From: Bacteroidia bacterium
Lineage (GTDB): Bacteria; Bacteroidota; Bacteroidia; Bacteroidales; BM520
Direction of reading: 5' to 3'
Length of the DNA: 17,221 bases
Assembly: GCA_009930445.1 (NCBI GenBank)
Contig: RZYD01000027.1
Coordinates: 1 to 17,221, forward strand
Positions 7,361 to 14,725 of this stretch are shown here, one piece after another. Within the stretch, counting starts at the first letter, position 1. Each line of letters starts with the position of its first letter. Under the pieces are notes generated by a model, which was not told the DNA's origin, ran no database searches, and was given only the letters and a program-made list of their open reading frames with translations. A program made the translations under genes and the position numbers.

Positions 7361-9369
7361 GCAAAAGGGTTTGGTTTATTTTGGGGTCTTGTATTCTCTC
7401 CCTTGTGATCGATGCGCAGGTGCCTGTGGCAGAGGATTATTTTGAACGACTGGAACATGCCGGAATGGACGAAGCGTCGATTGCGGCTTCGATGGAGGAT
7501 TTTGTCTCCGGGTTTCCGACGAAGGCAGACCTGAACCGGGCTACATCCGGGGAGTTGCAGCAGCAACTGCAAATTACGGCAAATCAGGCGCTGGAGCTTA
7601 TAGCTTACCGCGAAGCCTGGCCGCCAATATTGAGTACAGCAGAGCTCTCTCTGATCGATGGGTGGGATACTGTTACTATCGGGCGGATAAAGCCTCTCGT
7701 TGAACTTTCCTACACGCCAGTGGCTGATTCTCTAAAATGGATTGACCTTTTGTATCCTTCCCAGCAATTGATTTTGCGGATGTCGGGAAAAGGATCAGGA
7801 TTTTTTGCCTTGGATACTTCCCGGCTGTACGATGGGAATTCTCAACGATGGATGATCCGCTATCGTTATACTGTAAAGAAAAAGGTCGCTTTTGGGTTTA
7901 TTGTAGAAAAAGATCCGGGCGAACCCTTCCATCTTTCCCGAAAACCCATAGGCTTTGATTACCATTCGGCGTATCTGCTGGTTCAGGATTTACAATGGAT
8001 AGAAACAGCTATTCTGGGCGATTATCATTTACAGTTTGGCCAGGGCCTGACCTTTTGGTCTGGATTCGCTTTATCGTCAGGGGCAGAGATGATTTCGGGC
8101 CGGAGGATAGCCCTGGGGATACGGCCTCATGGAGGTACAGAAGAAAATGATTTCCTTCGGGGAACGGCGGTTACATTCAAAGGACAACATCTGAAGACTA
8201 CGCTGTTTTATTCTTCCCATGCCCGGGATGCCAATTTGCTGGAATTGGATACTTTGAATCAGATACCACTCTATACCGGGTTTAAAAGTGGCGGATACCA
8301 TCGGAATGCCGGGGAACGGGAAGAAAAAAACATTCTTACTGAAATCCTTGCCGGAGGGAATTGTACGTACACTATTCGCCGTTTTCGGCTGGGTGTAACT
8401 ACCTGTTATCAGAAATTTGGGGGGATTATTTCTCCCTCTTTTACTCCATCGACCTGGTATAAGTTCAGAGGAAACCAGAATGTGTGCGCCGGGGTGGACT
8501 TTGTGGCTGCTTTAAAACGGGTGTTAATGTATGGCGAAGTGGCTGTTTCGGGGAATTCTGCCTTTAGCGCAGTGCTGGGTTTTGATTTTTTCCCGGAAAC
8601 ACGAATTAATTATTCGGTTCATTTTCGCTATGCAGAGGCGGATTACCAAAATTTTCACGCCAACATTTTTCGTATTTCTCAGGGATGCAATACCTACGGC
8701 GTCTATCAGGGACTCATTGCCCATTTGGGGCCTGGTGTTACGTTTTTCGGCTCCGTTGATCTCTCCGGATTTATGAGCCCTAAAATCGGAAATCACATTC
8801 CCGGATTCGATTACAGGGGCTTATGTCGTCTTTCAGTGGATTACGGGAGGAACGCAAATGTGTATTTGCAGTGTCAATACCGTGAAGGTGCAGGTGATTT
8901 CGGAACACGTAATGGGATAACCCGTGAATCGCTTGTGGAGCGTAGTTTTTCGGCCCGGATTCATTATTCAATGGATGTACTGCACCATTTGCGTATCCTG
9001 CACCGGATTTCCTATGCCTCAGTATATGGAACCGAGGGCTCTGCTGGTTTTTTGAGTTATATTGATTTTAGGTGGCATAACCTACACCTGCCTTTAACCC
9101 TTTCAGCCCGGATAACCCTTTTTGAAACAGAGGGCTACGCTTCCCGTATTTACGCCTACGAGTCGGATGTGCTCTATAGTTTCTCTGTTCCGGCGTATTA
9201 CGATACAGGTAAGTCGGTTTATATCAATCTTTCCTATCGGTTTCGCCGCTACTTAACGGTTTATGCCCGGTATTCCTGTGCGTTTAATCCTCTGATTGTA
9301 GGGCGCGAATCCACTGGTTTTGTCGCGGTTAATGCTGCCTGGTCGGTTCAGCTTCGGTTGTCGCTATAA
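7354..9369 (+). CDS. Exported protein with ComEA-type helix-hairpin-helix domain fused to a predicted outer-membrane beta-barrel
   Basis: 671 residues. A signal peptide (about 1-21, ending IDAQ) is followed by a short helical stretch and then a helix-hairpin-helix pair at about residues 55-118: DLNRATSGELQQQLQITANQ, then ALELIAYREAWPPILSTAEL and IDGWDTVTIGRIKPLV. This has the layout of ComEA (LN-A-EL, I-YRE-GP, EL--I-G----I-P), the periplasmic DNA receptor of competence systems. From about residue 140 to the end the protein is strand-rich with dense Tyr/Phe/Gly and ends in VQLRLSL, consistent with a barrel of about 500 residues. So the HhH would lie in the periplasm below the barrel. Similar HhH-plus-barrel proteins are common as uncharacterised genes in Bacteroidota. 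It is coupled to the small upstream barrel (7-base overlap). DNA binding is inferred from the HhH only; an HhH can also mediate protein contacts. Confidence 0.75.
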   Translation: MVGKRVWFILGSCILSLVIDAQVPVAEDYFERLEHAGMDEASIAASMEDFVSGFPTKADLNRATSGELQQQLQITANQALELIAYREAWPPILSTAELSLIDGWDTVTIGRIKPLVELSYTPVADSLKWIDLLYPSQQLILRMSGKGSGFFALDTSRLYDGNSQRWMIRYRYTVKKKVAFGFIVEKDPGEPFHLSRKPIGFDYHSAYLLVQDLQWIETAILGDYHLQFGQGLTFWSGFALSSGAEMISGRRIALGIRPHGGTEENDFLRGTAVTFKGQHLKTTLFYSSHARDANLLELDTLNQIPLYTGFKSGGYHRNAGEREEKNILTEILAGGNCTYTIRRFRLGVTTCYQKFGGIISPSFTPSTWYKFRGNQNVCAGVDFVAALKRVLMYGEVAVSGNSAFSAVLGFDFFPETRINYSVHFRYAEADYQNFHANIFRISQGCNTYGVYQGLIAHLGPGVTFFGSVDLSGFMSPKIGNHIPGFDYRGLCRLSVDYGRNANVYLQCQYREGAGDFGTRNGITRESLVERSFSARIHYSMDVLHHLRILHRISYASVYGTEGSAGFLSYIDFRWHNLHLPLTLSARITLFETEGYASRIYAYESDVLYSFSVPAYYDTGKSVYINLSYRFRRYLTVYARYSCAFNPLIVGRESTGFVAVNAAWSVQLRLSL

Positions 9370-9400
9370 AAAAAGCCGTAACGCTTGGCTCCGGCTTTTT
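9370..9400. terminator. Bidirectional terminator between convergent units
   Basis: Perfect 9-bp stem AAAAAGCCG (9370-9378) / CGGCTTTTT (9392-9400) with a 13-base loop. It begins right after the stop of the HhH-barrel gene and ends 23 bases before the stop of the oppositely oriented DUF4252 gene. The A-tract and T-tract flanks let it serve both directions. Confidence 0.8.
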
Positions 9401-9423
9401 CTGTTAAGGCTTACAACCTTTTT

Positions 9424-9960
9424 TTATTCCTCTTCTTCGACATTTTCCAGCGTATCCATTCCGTTAAGTTGCATCGCACTGCCGATTTTTGTGATGGTAT
9501 TCATGTCGATTTCACCCGTGAAGCTCATAAGAACCACATCCTGAGTATCGATCACCAGCATTAGTAATTCTGAAATCGTTCCGTCATTTTCCTGGCGGGC
9601 CAGAAATTTTACATCAGAATCACCTTCCTTGACCGTCATCATTTCCAGATAATTGTCAGGTACACTAGAAGTTACGTCTTTTTTGAAACGTAAGCATAAA
9701 TCGCTGGATGCCCCTTCACAGGTAAGAATGCGCAGACTGGAAAGTTTCGTCATCGCCTTCTGTGCTTCTGTGAATTCTTCCGAACCATCGCCTTCCAGCT
9801 GAATATTGCTGTTGGCCAGCAATTGGAACATTTCGGGCCCAATGTTGACGGTAGTGAACCCATCATTTCCGGAATACTTTTTAAAGATTCCGTCCATGGC
9901 ACTTTGCCCGGTCGTTAAGAGGGGTGTAAGTGCGATTAGTAAAATAATAATTTTTTTCAT
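9424..9960 (-). CDS. Exported DUF4252 family protein
   Basis: 178 residues with a clean signal peptide (MKKIIILLIALTPLLTTGQS, no lipobox cysteine). The mature part, starting MDGIFKKYSGNDGFTTVNIG, has the opening pattern typical of DUF4252: a short amphipathic helix, then K-Y-x-x-x-x-G-F-T-x-V. It continues as a mixed alpha/beta domain and ends in an acidic tail (ENVEEEE). The biochemical function of DUF4252 is not established. In Bacteroidota these proteins are frequently found behind an ECF sigma factor and an anti-sigma-like membrane protein, as here, where it is the last gene of the three and starts 30 bases after the anti-sigma stop. A role as an envelope protein in that sigma regulon is inference. 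The family assignment rests on pattern recognition. Confidence 0.8.
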   Translation of the reverse strand: MKKIIILLIALTPLLTTGQSAMDGIFKKYSGNDGFTTVNIGPEMFQLLANSNIQLEGDGSEEFTEAQKAMTKLSSLRILTCEGASSDLCLRFKKDVTSSVPDNYLEMMTVKEGDSDVKFLARQENDGTISELLMLVIDTQDVVLMSFTGEIDMNTITKIGSAMQLNGMDTLENVEEEE

Positions 9961-9990
9961 GATATCAAGCTTTAAAATTATTAAATGTCA

Positions 9991-10560
9991 TTATTTGTTT
10001 GTATTATTTCTAGTATGTGTATTTTGAAAAGCCTTGTAGCTATGAGAAATAAAATGGATTTTTGCTGTTTTTTCAACCGATTCATTCAGCACTTTAATCC
10101 TTTTGATGGCCTCATTGGCTTTGTCGGCTTCTGCGATGTAGTACATGCTATTCATGCCTTTTTCTATGGTTTTATTCACCTGAGAAAATGCATCGGTTAC
10201 AATTTGCATGGCGATTACAGGATCATCGATTGTGTTTATCGGTTGCTGCTTTATGATTTGCTGAAAGCCAATTACCAACATTAGTGCTGCGGCAATTCCA
10301 GCCGTGATATAAATCCGGCGGGTGATTGAATTCCTTTTGCGCTCCATCTCAATTCGTTGCCTGATCCGCATTTCAAATTTTGAAGAAGGTTCCATCCGTG
10401 CTGCTACATCAATTGCCATAAAGAAATCCTTATAGGGGAGCAGATTATCCGGTAGTCCGGGTGTGGTGTTAAAAAATTCCCTGATCTCTTTTTCCTCTTC
10501 AATGGTGGTATTTCCTTCAAAATATTTGTCAATTAGAAGCGGAATCCTGTCCATATTCAT
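9991..10560 (-). CDS. Anti-sigma-factor-like single-pass membrane protein
   Basis: 189 residues. The N-terminal part (about 1-80) is cytoplasmic and helical, with the opening IDKYFEGNTTIEEEKEIREF seen in Bacteroidota proteins that partner ECF sigma factors. A positively charged stretch (ERKRNSITRR) leads into one membrane helix at about 83-101 (IYITAGIAAALMLVIGFQQ), followed by a periplasmic part of about 85 residues. No zinc-binding HxxxCxxC motif of the ZAS class is visible. Its start overlaps the end of the sigma gene by 32 bases in another frame, a classic arrangement for stoichiometric coupling of sigma and anti-sigma. An ATG two codons later (10554) is an alternative start. Sequestration of the upstream sigma factor at the membrane is inferred from topology and context. 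Confidence 0.7.
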   Translation of the reverse strand: MNMDRIPLLIDKYFEGNTTIEEEKEIREFFNTTPGLPDNLLPYKDFFMAIDVAARMEPSSKFEMRIRQRIEMERKRNSITRRIYITAGIAAALMLVIGFQQIIKQQPINTIDDPVIAMQIVTDAFSQVNKTIEKGMNSMYYIAEADKANEAIKRIKVLNESVEKTAKIHFISHSYKAFQNTHTRNNTNK

Positions 10561-11056
10561 AGGTTTGAATTTTAATTATTTTTTCTCGTAATGTTTTTCT
10601 TGCTCTGGAAAGTAAAACTCTGACATTGTTATAGTTAATTCCAGTTAATGTTTCAATTTCCCTCAGTTCAAGACCGTCCATATCCCTCAGGCAGAAAACC
10701 ATTTTTTGCTGTTCGGGCAGTTGTGGAAGAATTTGAAGGATAACATGCATCAGATTTTTTTCCACCGTACTTTTTTCCGGGGAGGTGCCTCCTGCATGGG
10801 CAATCACTTTGTCGAGACTTACTTCAGAACGGCGTTTTGCTTTCAGCTGATCCAGACAGTAATTTTTGGTCATAGTTACTGTTAATGCTTCAATACTTCT
10901 GTATTTATCCAGTGCCTTCCGAATTGCCCACAGTTTTACAAAAATCTCCTGAACTGCATCTTCTGCATCCTCCGGATCTTTCAGGTAGCCAAGGGCTAAC
11001 CTGTAAAGCCTCCCTTTTAACGGGAGTACGGTACTATAAAACTGTTTTTGATCCAT
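10529..11056 (-). CDS. ECF-type RNA polymerase sigma factor (sigma-70 family)
   Basis: 175 residues, normal length for an ECF sigma factor. Region 2 spans about 14-78 (RLYRLALGYLKDPEDAEDAV, then QEIFVKLW, the -10-binding and core-binding helices) and region 4 about 105-162 (LPQLPEQQKMVFCLRDMDGL, with the helix-turn-helix REIETLTGINYNNVRVLLSR). There is no region 3, as expected for the class. It would direct RNA polymerase to a specific promoter set, probably for envelope functions, given the membrane anti-sigma-like protein and exported DUF4252 protein downstream. It is the first gene of the minus-strand unit, divergent from truC across 75 bases. No strong TAnnTTTG box was found in front of it, which would be compatible with autoregulation from a different promoter type. 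Confidence 0.93.
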   Translation of the reverse strand: MDQKQFYSTVLPLKGRLYRLALGYLKDPEDAEDAVQEIFVKLWAIRKALDKYRSIEALTVTMTKNYCLDQLKAKRRSEVSLDKVIAHAGGTSPEKSTVEKNLMHVILQILPQLPEQQKMVFCLRDMDGLELREIETLTGINYNNVRVLLSRARKTLREKIIKIQTYEYGQDSASN

Positions 11057-11115
11057 TCAGAATTGCAGACGAGAATTATTTCTTCTTGTTACAGTGCAAG
11101 GTAGAAAAAGATTTT

Positions 11116-11123
11116 TACTTTTG
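11116..11123 (+). promoter_or_regulatory. Candidate -7 element of truC
   Basis: TACTTTTG matches TAnnTTTG exactly and ends 8 bases before the truC ATG. With initiation about 3 bases after the box, the leader would be only about 6 bases. No well-spaced TTG -33 element was found (the nearest, 11086-11088, is 27 bases away), so this is a candidate only. Confidence 0.4.
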
Positions 11124-11131
11124 ATCTTACT

Positions 11132-11851
11132 ATGGGAGTTGAGATTTGTTATTCGGATGCGTATTTTGTCGTGGTGAATAAGCCAGCGGGTATTTTGGTG
11201 CATAAGACAAATATGGCTATCGACGAAAAGGTAACGTTGATGCAGCGTGTTGCTGACCAGCTGGGGCGGAAGGTATATCCCGTGCACCGGCTGGATAAGG
11301 GAACATCCGGAGTGAATATTTTTTCTTTGGATGCACGAACCTCTGAAATGTTCCGGCGGATGTTTGTGGAGAAAAGGATCGGGAAGATCTATTTTGCAGT
11401 ATGTCGCGGTTGGCTGACCGATGAGGTATTAGTGGAATACCCGGTAAAAACCAGCACATTAGCTACCCGGGTTGCAGCAGTGACGCGGATAATTCCACTG
11501 GCAACAGCGGAAATCGATGTACCTGTTGGGCCCTACGAAAAATCGAGGTATACACTGATACAAGCCGAGCCACATACTGGGCGCTGGCATCAAATCCGGC
11601 AGCATTGCAGTCACCTTCGCCACCCCATCGCCGGCGATAAACGGCATGGGGATTATCGTCATAATGCCATGTTCAGCACGCAGTTTTCAGTCACTAACGT
11701 GATGTTACACGCCGGTGCTGTGACTTTTGAGCATCCATACCAACTGCGCCGGATTACTGTGAATGCAGCATTTCCCGCTCATTGGCGGTTGGTACTTGAC
11801 ACCATGGGATGGAAGCAACATCCAGCTATTGCCCCATTTATCTCCTTCTGA
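11132..11851 (+). CDS. truC: tRNA pseudouridine(65) synthase TruC-type
   Basis: 239 residues, close to the E. coli TruC length of about 260. RluA-family pseudouridine synthases isomerise uridine to pseudouridine in RNA; TruC acts on U65 in the T-stem of certain tRNAs. Landmarks: the opening DAYFVVVNKPAGILVH; the catalytic motif HRLDKGTSG with nucleophile Asp55; and YTLIQAEPHTGRWHQIRQH followed by LRHPIAGDKRHGDYRHN, whose HLxHPIxGDxxHGDxRHN wording is characteristic of TruC rather than RluA/RluC/RluD. There is no N-terminal S4 domain, also as expected for TruC. It stands alone on the plus strand between the divergent sigma gene and a transporter with its own promoter. Target position is inferred from subfamily. 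Confidence 0.87.
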   Translation: MGVEICYSDAYFVVVNKPAGILVHKTNMAIDEKVTLMQRVADQLGRKVYPVHRLDKGTSGVNIFSLDARTSEMFRRMFVEKRIGKIYFAVCRGWLTDEVLVEYPVKTSTLATRVAAVTRIIPLATAEIDVPVGPYEKSRYTLIQAEPHTGRWHQIRQHCSHLRHPIAGDKRHGDYRHNAMFSTQFSVTNVMLHAGAVTFEHPYQLRRITVNAAFPAHWRLVLDTMGWKQHPAIAPFISF

Positions 11852-11869
11852 GGCGTTTGTCGTTTTCTC

Positions 11870-11899
11870 TTGTGAAACTCACTTTTTTCGTTATTTTTG
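11870..11899 (+). promoter_or_regulatory. Predicted promoter of the peptide transporter gene
   Basis: TTG at 11870-11872, 19-base spacer, TATTTTTG at 11892-11899, an exact -7 consensus match with good spacing. It lies 64 bases before the transporter ATG and overlaps an 11-bp inverted repeat (11883-11915). Confidence 0.65.
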
Positions 11900-11915
11900 C
11901 ATCTTAACGAAAAAA
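11883..11915. repeat. 11-bp perfect inverted repeat overlapping the transporter promoter
   Basis: TTTTTTCGTTA (11883-11893) and TAACGAAAAAA (11905-11915) are exact reverse complements with an 11-base spacer. The -7 element TATTTTTG (11892-11899) starts in the left arm and runs into the spacer. It could be an operator, a leader hairpin, or part of the truC terminator. The T-tract is on the upstream side for the plus strand, so a plus-strand terminator fits poorly. Confidence 0.6.
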
Positions 11916-11963
11916 ATACTTTGTAATTCCATGAAAAATTAATATTAATCTAAACTCACTATC

Positions 11964-13691
11964 ATGCTTAAAAATCATCCAAAAGGATTATTCGTGGCGC
12001 TGTTTGCAAATATGGGAGAGCGCTTCGGATATTACACGATGTTGGCAATTTTCGTGCTGTTTTTACAGGCGAAGTATGGTTTTGCCTATGAAACCGCTGC
12101 CCAGTATTTTGGGATATTTCTTGCCTTCGTTTATTTTATGCCACTGATTGGTGGTGTAATCGCCGATAGGGTACTGGGGTATGGCAAAACAATCAGCTTA
12201 GGCCTTATTGTTATGTTTGTCGGTTATTTGTTAATCGCAATCCCTTCCGGGTGGTCGCTGGAGACACCTCGCAGCGGTTTGCCGCTGGTAATCGGTGGCT
12301 TGGCAGTAATCTCTTTGGGAACAGGCTTGTTCAAAGGAAATCTTCAGGCCCTGGTCGGTAATTTGTATGATGCCGATAAAAAGTACGATAAATTTCGCTC
12401 ATTAGGGTTTAATATTTTCTATATGGGAATTAATGTGGGTGCTATGTTTGCCCCCACGGCCGCTGAAGCTGTTAGTAATTTTATGCTTAAAGGCTCCAAT
12501 TTGTTTTATAATGGTGCCATACCCAAACTCGCGCATACCTTTCTTGATGGATCTATTAAGCCAGAGGATACTCAACGATTAGCGCAGCTTGCCGCTGACC
12601 AACCTGCCTTTGCAGAAATGCAGGGTAACCTCGGTGAATTCTCAATGTTTTACATTAATGAGCTCGCCGGAGCCTATCACTGGGCCTTTGGCGTTGCTTG
12701 TATCTCTCTTGTCGCTTCAATGCTTATTTTCTGGGGCTTCCGTAAGTATTACAAAGAAGCAGATATGACCGAAAAGCAAAAAGCGGCCAGTGCAGAACAC
12801 AAGGATAAAGTGATCGTGCTCACCCCGCAGGAAACCAAAAGCCGAATGGTGGCTCTTGGGTTGGTGATGTTTGTGGTCATCTTCTTCTGGATGGCGTTCC
12901 ATCAGAACGGTGCTGCAATGACGGCCTTTGCCCGTGATTATACTCAAGATACGGTGGGCCGTGGGACAAATATCTGGTTCGATTTGTTTGGCTTGCTCTC
13001 CATTGCCCTGTCGGTGCTTGGACTAGTACTTTTTGTTATGAAGAAAAATGCTCGAGCCCTGCGTATCGGAGGTCTGGTGATGTTTCCAGCTTTTGCCATT
13101 ATCGCTTATTTCCGGATAGCCGGTTATGAGGGAGTAAACCCCTTTACTCCTCAAATGTTCCAGCATTTTAATCCTTTCTTTATTGTAGCGATTACCCCTA
13201 TTATTGTGGGTGTTTTTAGTTGGATGGCCCGCAAAGGAATTGAACCCTCAGATCCCAAAAAGATTGGAATCGGTATGATTATTACAGCCATAGGTTTTAC
13301 CGTTTTATTGGTTGGATCGTTAAGTCTTGCCGGTATGGCGCCCGGTGATATTGGTGAAACCCGTGTAGAATCTGGTTTCGCAGTAAGCCCTTACTGGCTC
13401 ATCAGCACCTATTTCATCCTTACCATCGCGGAACTTTTCCTTAGCCCCATTGGCTTGTCGTTTGTTTCCAAAGTGGCTCCTCCCAAGTTTAAAGGACTTA
13501 TGCAAGGTGCATGGCTTGCGGCTACGGCCATCGGAAACTATGGCGTTGCCCTGGTTGGTATTCTTTGGAATAAACTGCAGTTATGGCAGTTCTGGGGATT
13601 ACTCGTGGTCTTTTGTGTGCTCGCAGCACTGTTTATTTTCAGTATTTTACGTCGTCTGGAGAATGCTACTAACGCTTCTGCCGGTCGATAA
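11964..13691 (+). CDS. POT/PTR2 family proton-coupled peptide transporter (MFS)
   Basis: 575 residues with about 12-14 hydrophobic helices. POT proteins import di- and tripeptides through the inner membrane with protons. The TM1 signature is NMGERFGYYT (residues 16-25), recognisable as the POT ExxERFxYY motif but with Asn16 in place of the first Glu; Glu19 and Arg20 are kept. Further family features are the loop D-R-x-L-G-Y-G-K after TM2, GTGLFKGNLQALVGNLYD, and a late helix pair with ELFLSPIGLSFVSKVAPPKF. A hydrophilic insert of roughly 60 residues (about 12490-12680) interrupts the N-terminal half, and a charged loop near 12740-12840 separates the two bundles. Both resemble the Bacteroidota branch of the family. 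It is a single-gene unit with its own promoter and a strong terminator. Dipeptide import is the family function; the exact substrate is not shown. Confidence 0.88.
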   Translation: MLKNHPKGLFVALFANMGERFGYYTMLAIFVLFLQAKYGFAYETAAQYFGIFLAFVYFMPLIGGVIADRVLGYGKTISLGLIVMFVGYLLIAIPSGWSLETPRSGLPLVIGGLAVISLGTGLFKGNLQALVGNLYDADKKYDKFRSLGFNIFYMGINVGAMFAPTAAEAVSNFMLKGSNLFYNGAIPKLAHTFLDGSIKPEDTQRLAQLAADQPAFAEMQGNLGEFSMFYINELAGAYHWAFGVACISLVASMLIFWGFRKYYKEADMTEKQKAASAEHKDKVIVLTPQETKSRMVALGLVMFVVIFFWMAFHQNGAAMTAFARDYTQDTVGRGTNIWFDLFGLLSIALSVLGLVLFVMKKNARALRIGGLVMFPAFAIIAYFRIAGYEGVNPFTPQMFQHFNPFFIVAITPIIVGVFSWMARKGIEPSDPKKIGIGMIITAIGFTVLLVGSLSLAGMAPGDIGETRVESGFAVSPYWLISTYFILTIAELFLSPIGLSFVSKVAPPKFKGLMQGAWLAATAIGNYGVALVGILWNKLQLWQFWGLLVVFCVLAALFIFSILRRLENATNASAGR

Positions 13692-13712
13692 TAGGATAGT
13701 TGATTTCACTCT

Positions 13713-13748
13713 AACCCGTCGGGTCTATTTGTCCGACGGGTTTTTTTT
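13713..13748 (+). terminator. Intrinsic terminator of the peptide transporter gene
   Basis: Perfect 10-bp stem AACCCGTCGG (13713-13722) / CCGACGGGTT (13733-13742) with a 10-base loop, followed by T's to 13748 (eight in all from 13741). Strong and canonical, 21 bases after the stop. Its last T is also the first base of a -7-like box. Confidence 0.92.
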
Positions 13749-13755
13749 ACCTTTG
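13728..13755 (+). promoter_or_regulatory. Candidate promoter of the radical SAM gene, overlapping the terminator
   Basis: TACCTTTG (13748-13755) matches TAnnTTTG exactly and ends 4 bases before the ATG at 13760. TTTG (13728-13731) lies in the terminator loop but only 16 bases upstream, shorter than the usual 19-21. If used, the transcript would be almost leaderless. Confidence 0.4.
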
Positions 13756-13759
13756 AGCG

Positions 13760-14725
13760 ATGCAATACCCCTGGAATCATAACCGGCGTTTTAATGCCTA
13801 CAGCGAATATTTCCGTACAACCTTCGGTAGCCGTGTGCAAAAGTTGTCGGTTGATGCCGGCTTCTCCTGCCCCAACCGCGATGGAACGCTGGATACCGGC
13901 GGATGCACTTTTTGCAATGCTGAGGCTTTTAACCCTTCTTACTGTCAGCCCGGAAAAAGCATCACTTTGCAACTCGCTGAGGGAAAGGAATTCCATGCAG
14001 CACGTTACCGCCGGGCTACCCGATTTTTAGCGTACTTTCAACCCTATTCCAATACCCACGCCCCGTTGTCGTTTCTTGAAAAATGCTACCGCGAAGCGCT
14101 GGATACACCCGATGTAATTGGACTTGTAATCGGTACTCGTCCCGATTGCATTGATGAACAAAAACTCGACTTCATTGCCGAACTTTCCAAAACCTGCTAT
14201 ATAATGTTAGAGTATGGCATAGAATCGTGCTATAATGCCACATTAGAGCGTGTTAACCGCTGTCATACCTTTGAAGATACGGTGTATGCGCTGAGGCAAA
14301 CCGCAGCCAGAGGCATTAACACAGGTGGCCACATGATTTTGGGTTTGCCGGGCGAAACTACTGCGATGATGCTTCATCAGGCAGAAATACTCTCTGCATT
14401 ACCTCTTACCACTGTGAAGCTACACCAGCTCCAGATTTTTAAAGGCACAACGATGGCCGATGAATATGCCTCTTCGCCTGATAATTTTCATATTTTCGAC
14501 CTGCAGGAGTATCTGTACTTAGTGATGAATTTTCTGGAACGGCTGAACCCTGCCATTGTAATTGAGCGGGTTGCCGGAGAGGTTCCCCCTCCTTTTCTTG
14601 TTCATCCTCCGGCCTGGAATATAAGAAACGATGAAGTGATTCGACGCCTTGAAATGATGTTGGAAGAGAATGACACCTGGCAGGGGAAATATTATGCAAC
14701 AAACGCTTATGGGACTATACATTAA
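13760..14725 (+). CDS. TIGR01212/YhcC family radical SAM protein
   Basis: 321 residues, the usual length for the family. The [4Fe-4S] cluster ligands are Cys37, Cys49 and Cys52 in SCPNRDGTLDTGGCTFCNA, the spacing specific to TIGR01212/YhcC rather than the standard CxxxCxxC. Downstream come the radical SAM blocks LVIGTRPDCID, MLEYGIESCYNATLERVNR, GGHMILGLPGE and the C-terminal ERVAGEVPPPFLVHPPAWN. It should bind S-adenosylmethionine and cleave it to a 5'-deoxyadenosyl radical in the cytoplasm; to my knowledge the substrate of the family is not established. The opening PWNHNRRFNAYSEYFRTTFG is also family-typical, supporting the start. The next gene, an RNA methyltransferase, overlaps its 3' end, and a tRNA pseudouridine synthase lies two genes upstream, so an RNA-related role is possible but only inferred. 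Confidence 0.9.
   Translation: MQYPWNHNRRFNAYSEYFRTTFGSRVQKLSVDAGFSCPNRDGTLDTGGCTFCNAEAFNPSYCQPGKSITLQLAEGKEFHAARYRRATRFLAYFQPYSNTHAPLSFLEKCYREALDTPDVIGLVIGTRPDCIDEQKLDFIAELSKTCYIMLEYGIESCYNATLERVNRCHTFEDTVYALRQTAARGINTGGHMILGLPGETTAMMLHQAEILSALPLTTVKLHQLQIFKGTTMADEYASSPDNFHIFDLQEYLYLVMNFLERLNPAIVIERVAGEVPPPFLVHPPAWNIRNDEVIRRLEMMLEENDTWQGKYYATNAYGTIH
14682..14687 (+). promoter_or_regulatory. Ribosome binding site that decides the methyltransferase start
   Basis: AGGGGA (14682-14687) lies 6 bases before the ATG at 14694. It is inside the radical SAM coding region and supports 14694 over the in-frame ATG at 14670. Confidence 0.55.

Noticed and set aside
9985..10284. 99-codon plus-strand frame opposite the anti-sigma gene
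   Set aside because: It is antisense to a supported gene, rich in Cys/Phe/His from complementary codons, and has no promoter or ribosome site that stands out.
14670..14693. Upstream ATG of the methyltransferase
   Set aside because: The ATG at 14694 has an AGGGGA site 6 bases before it, and the extra residues MTPGRGNI have no counterpart in the family fold.
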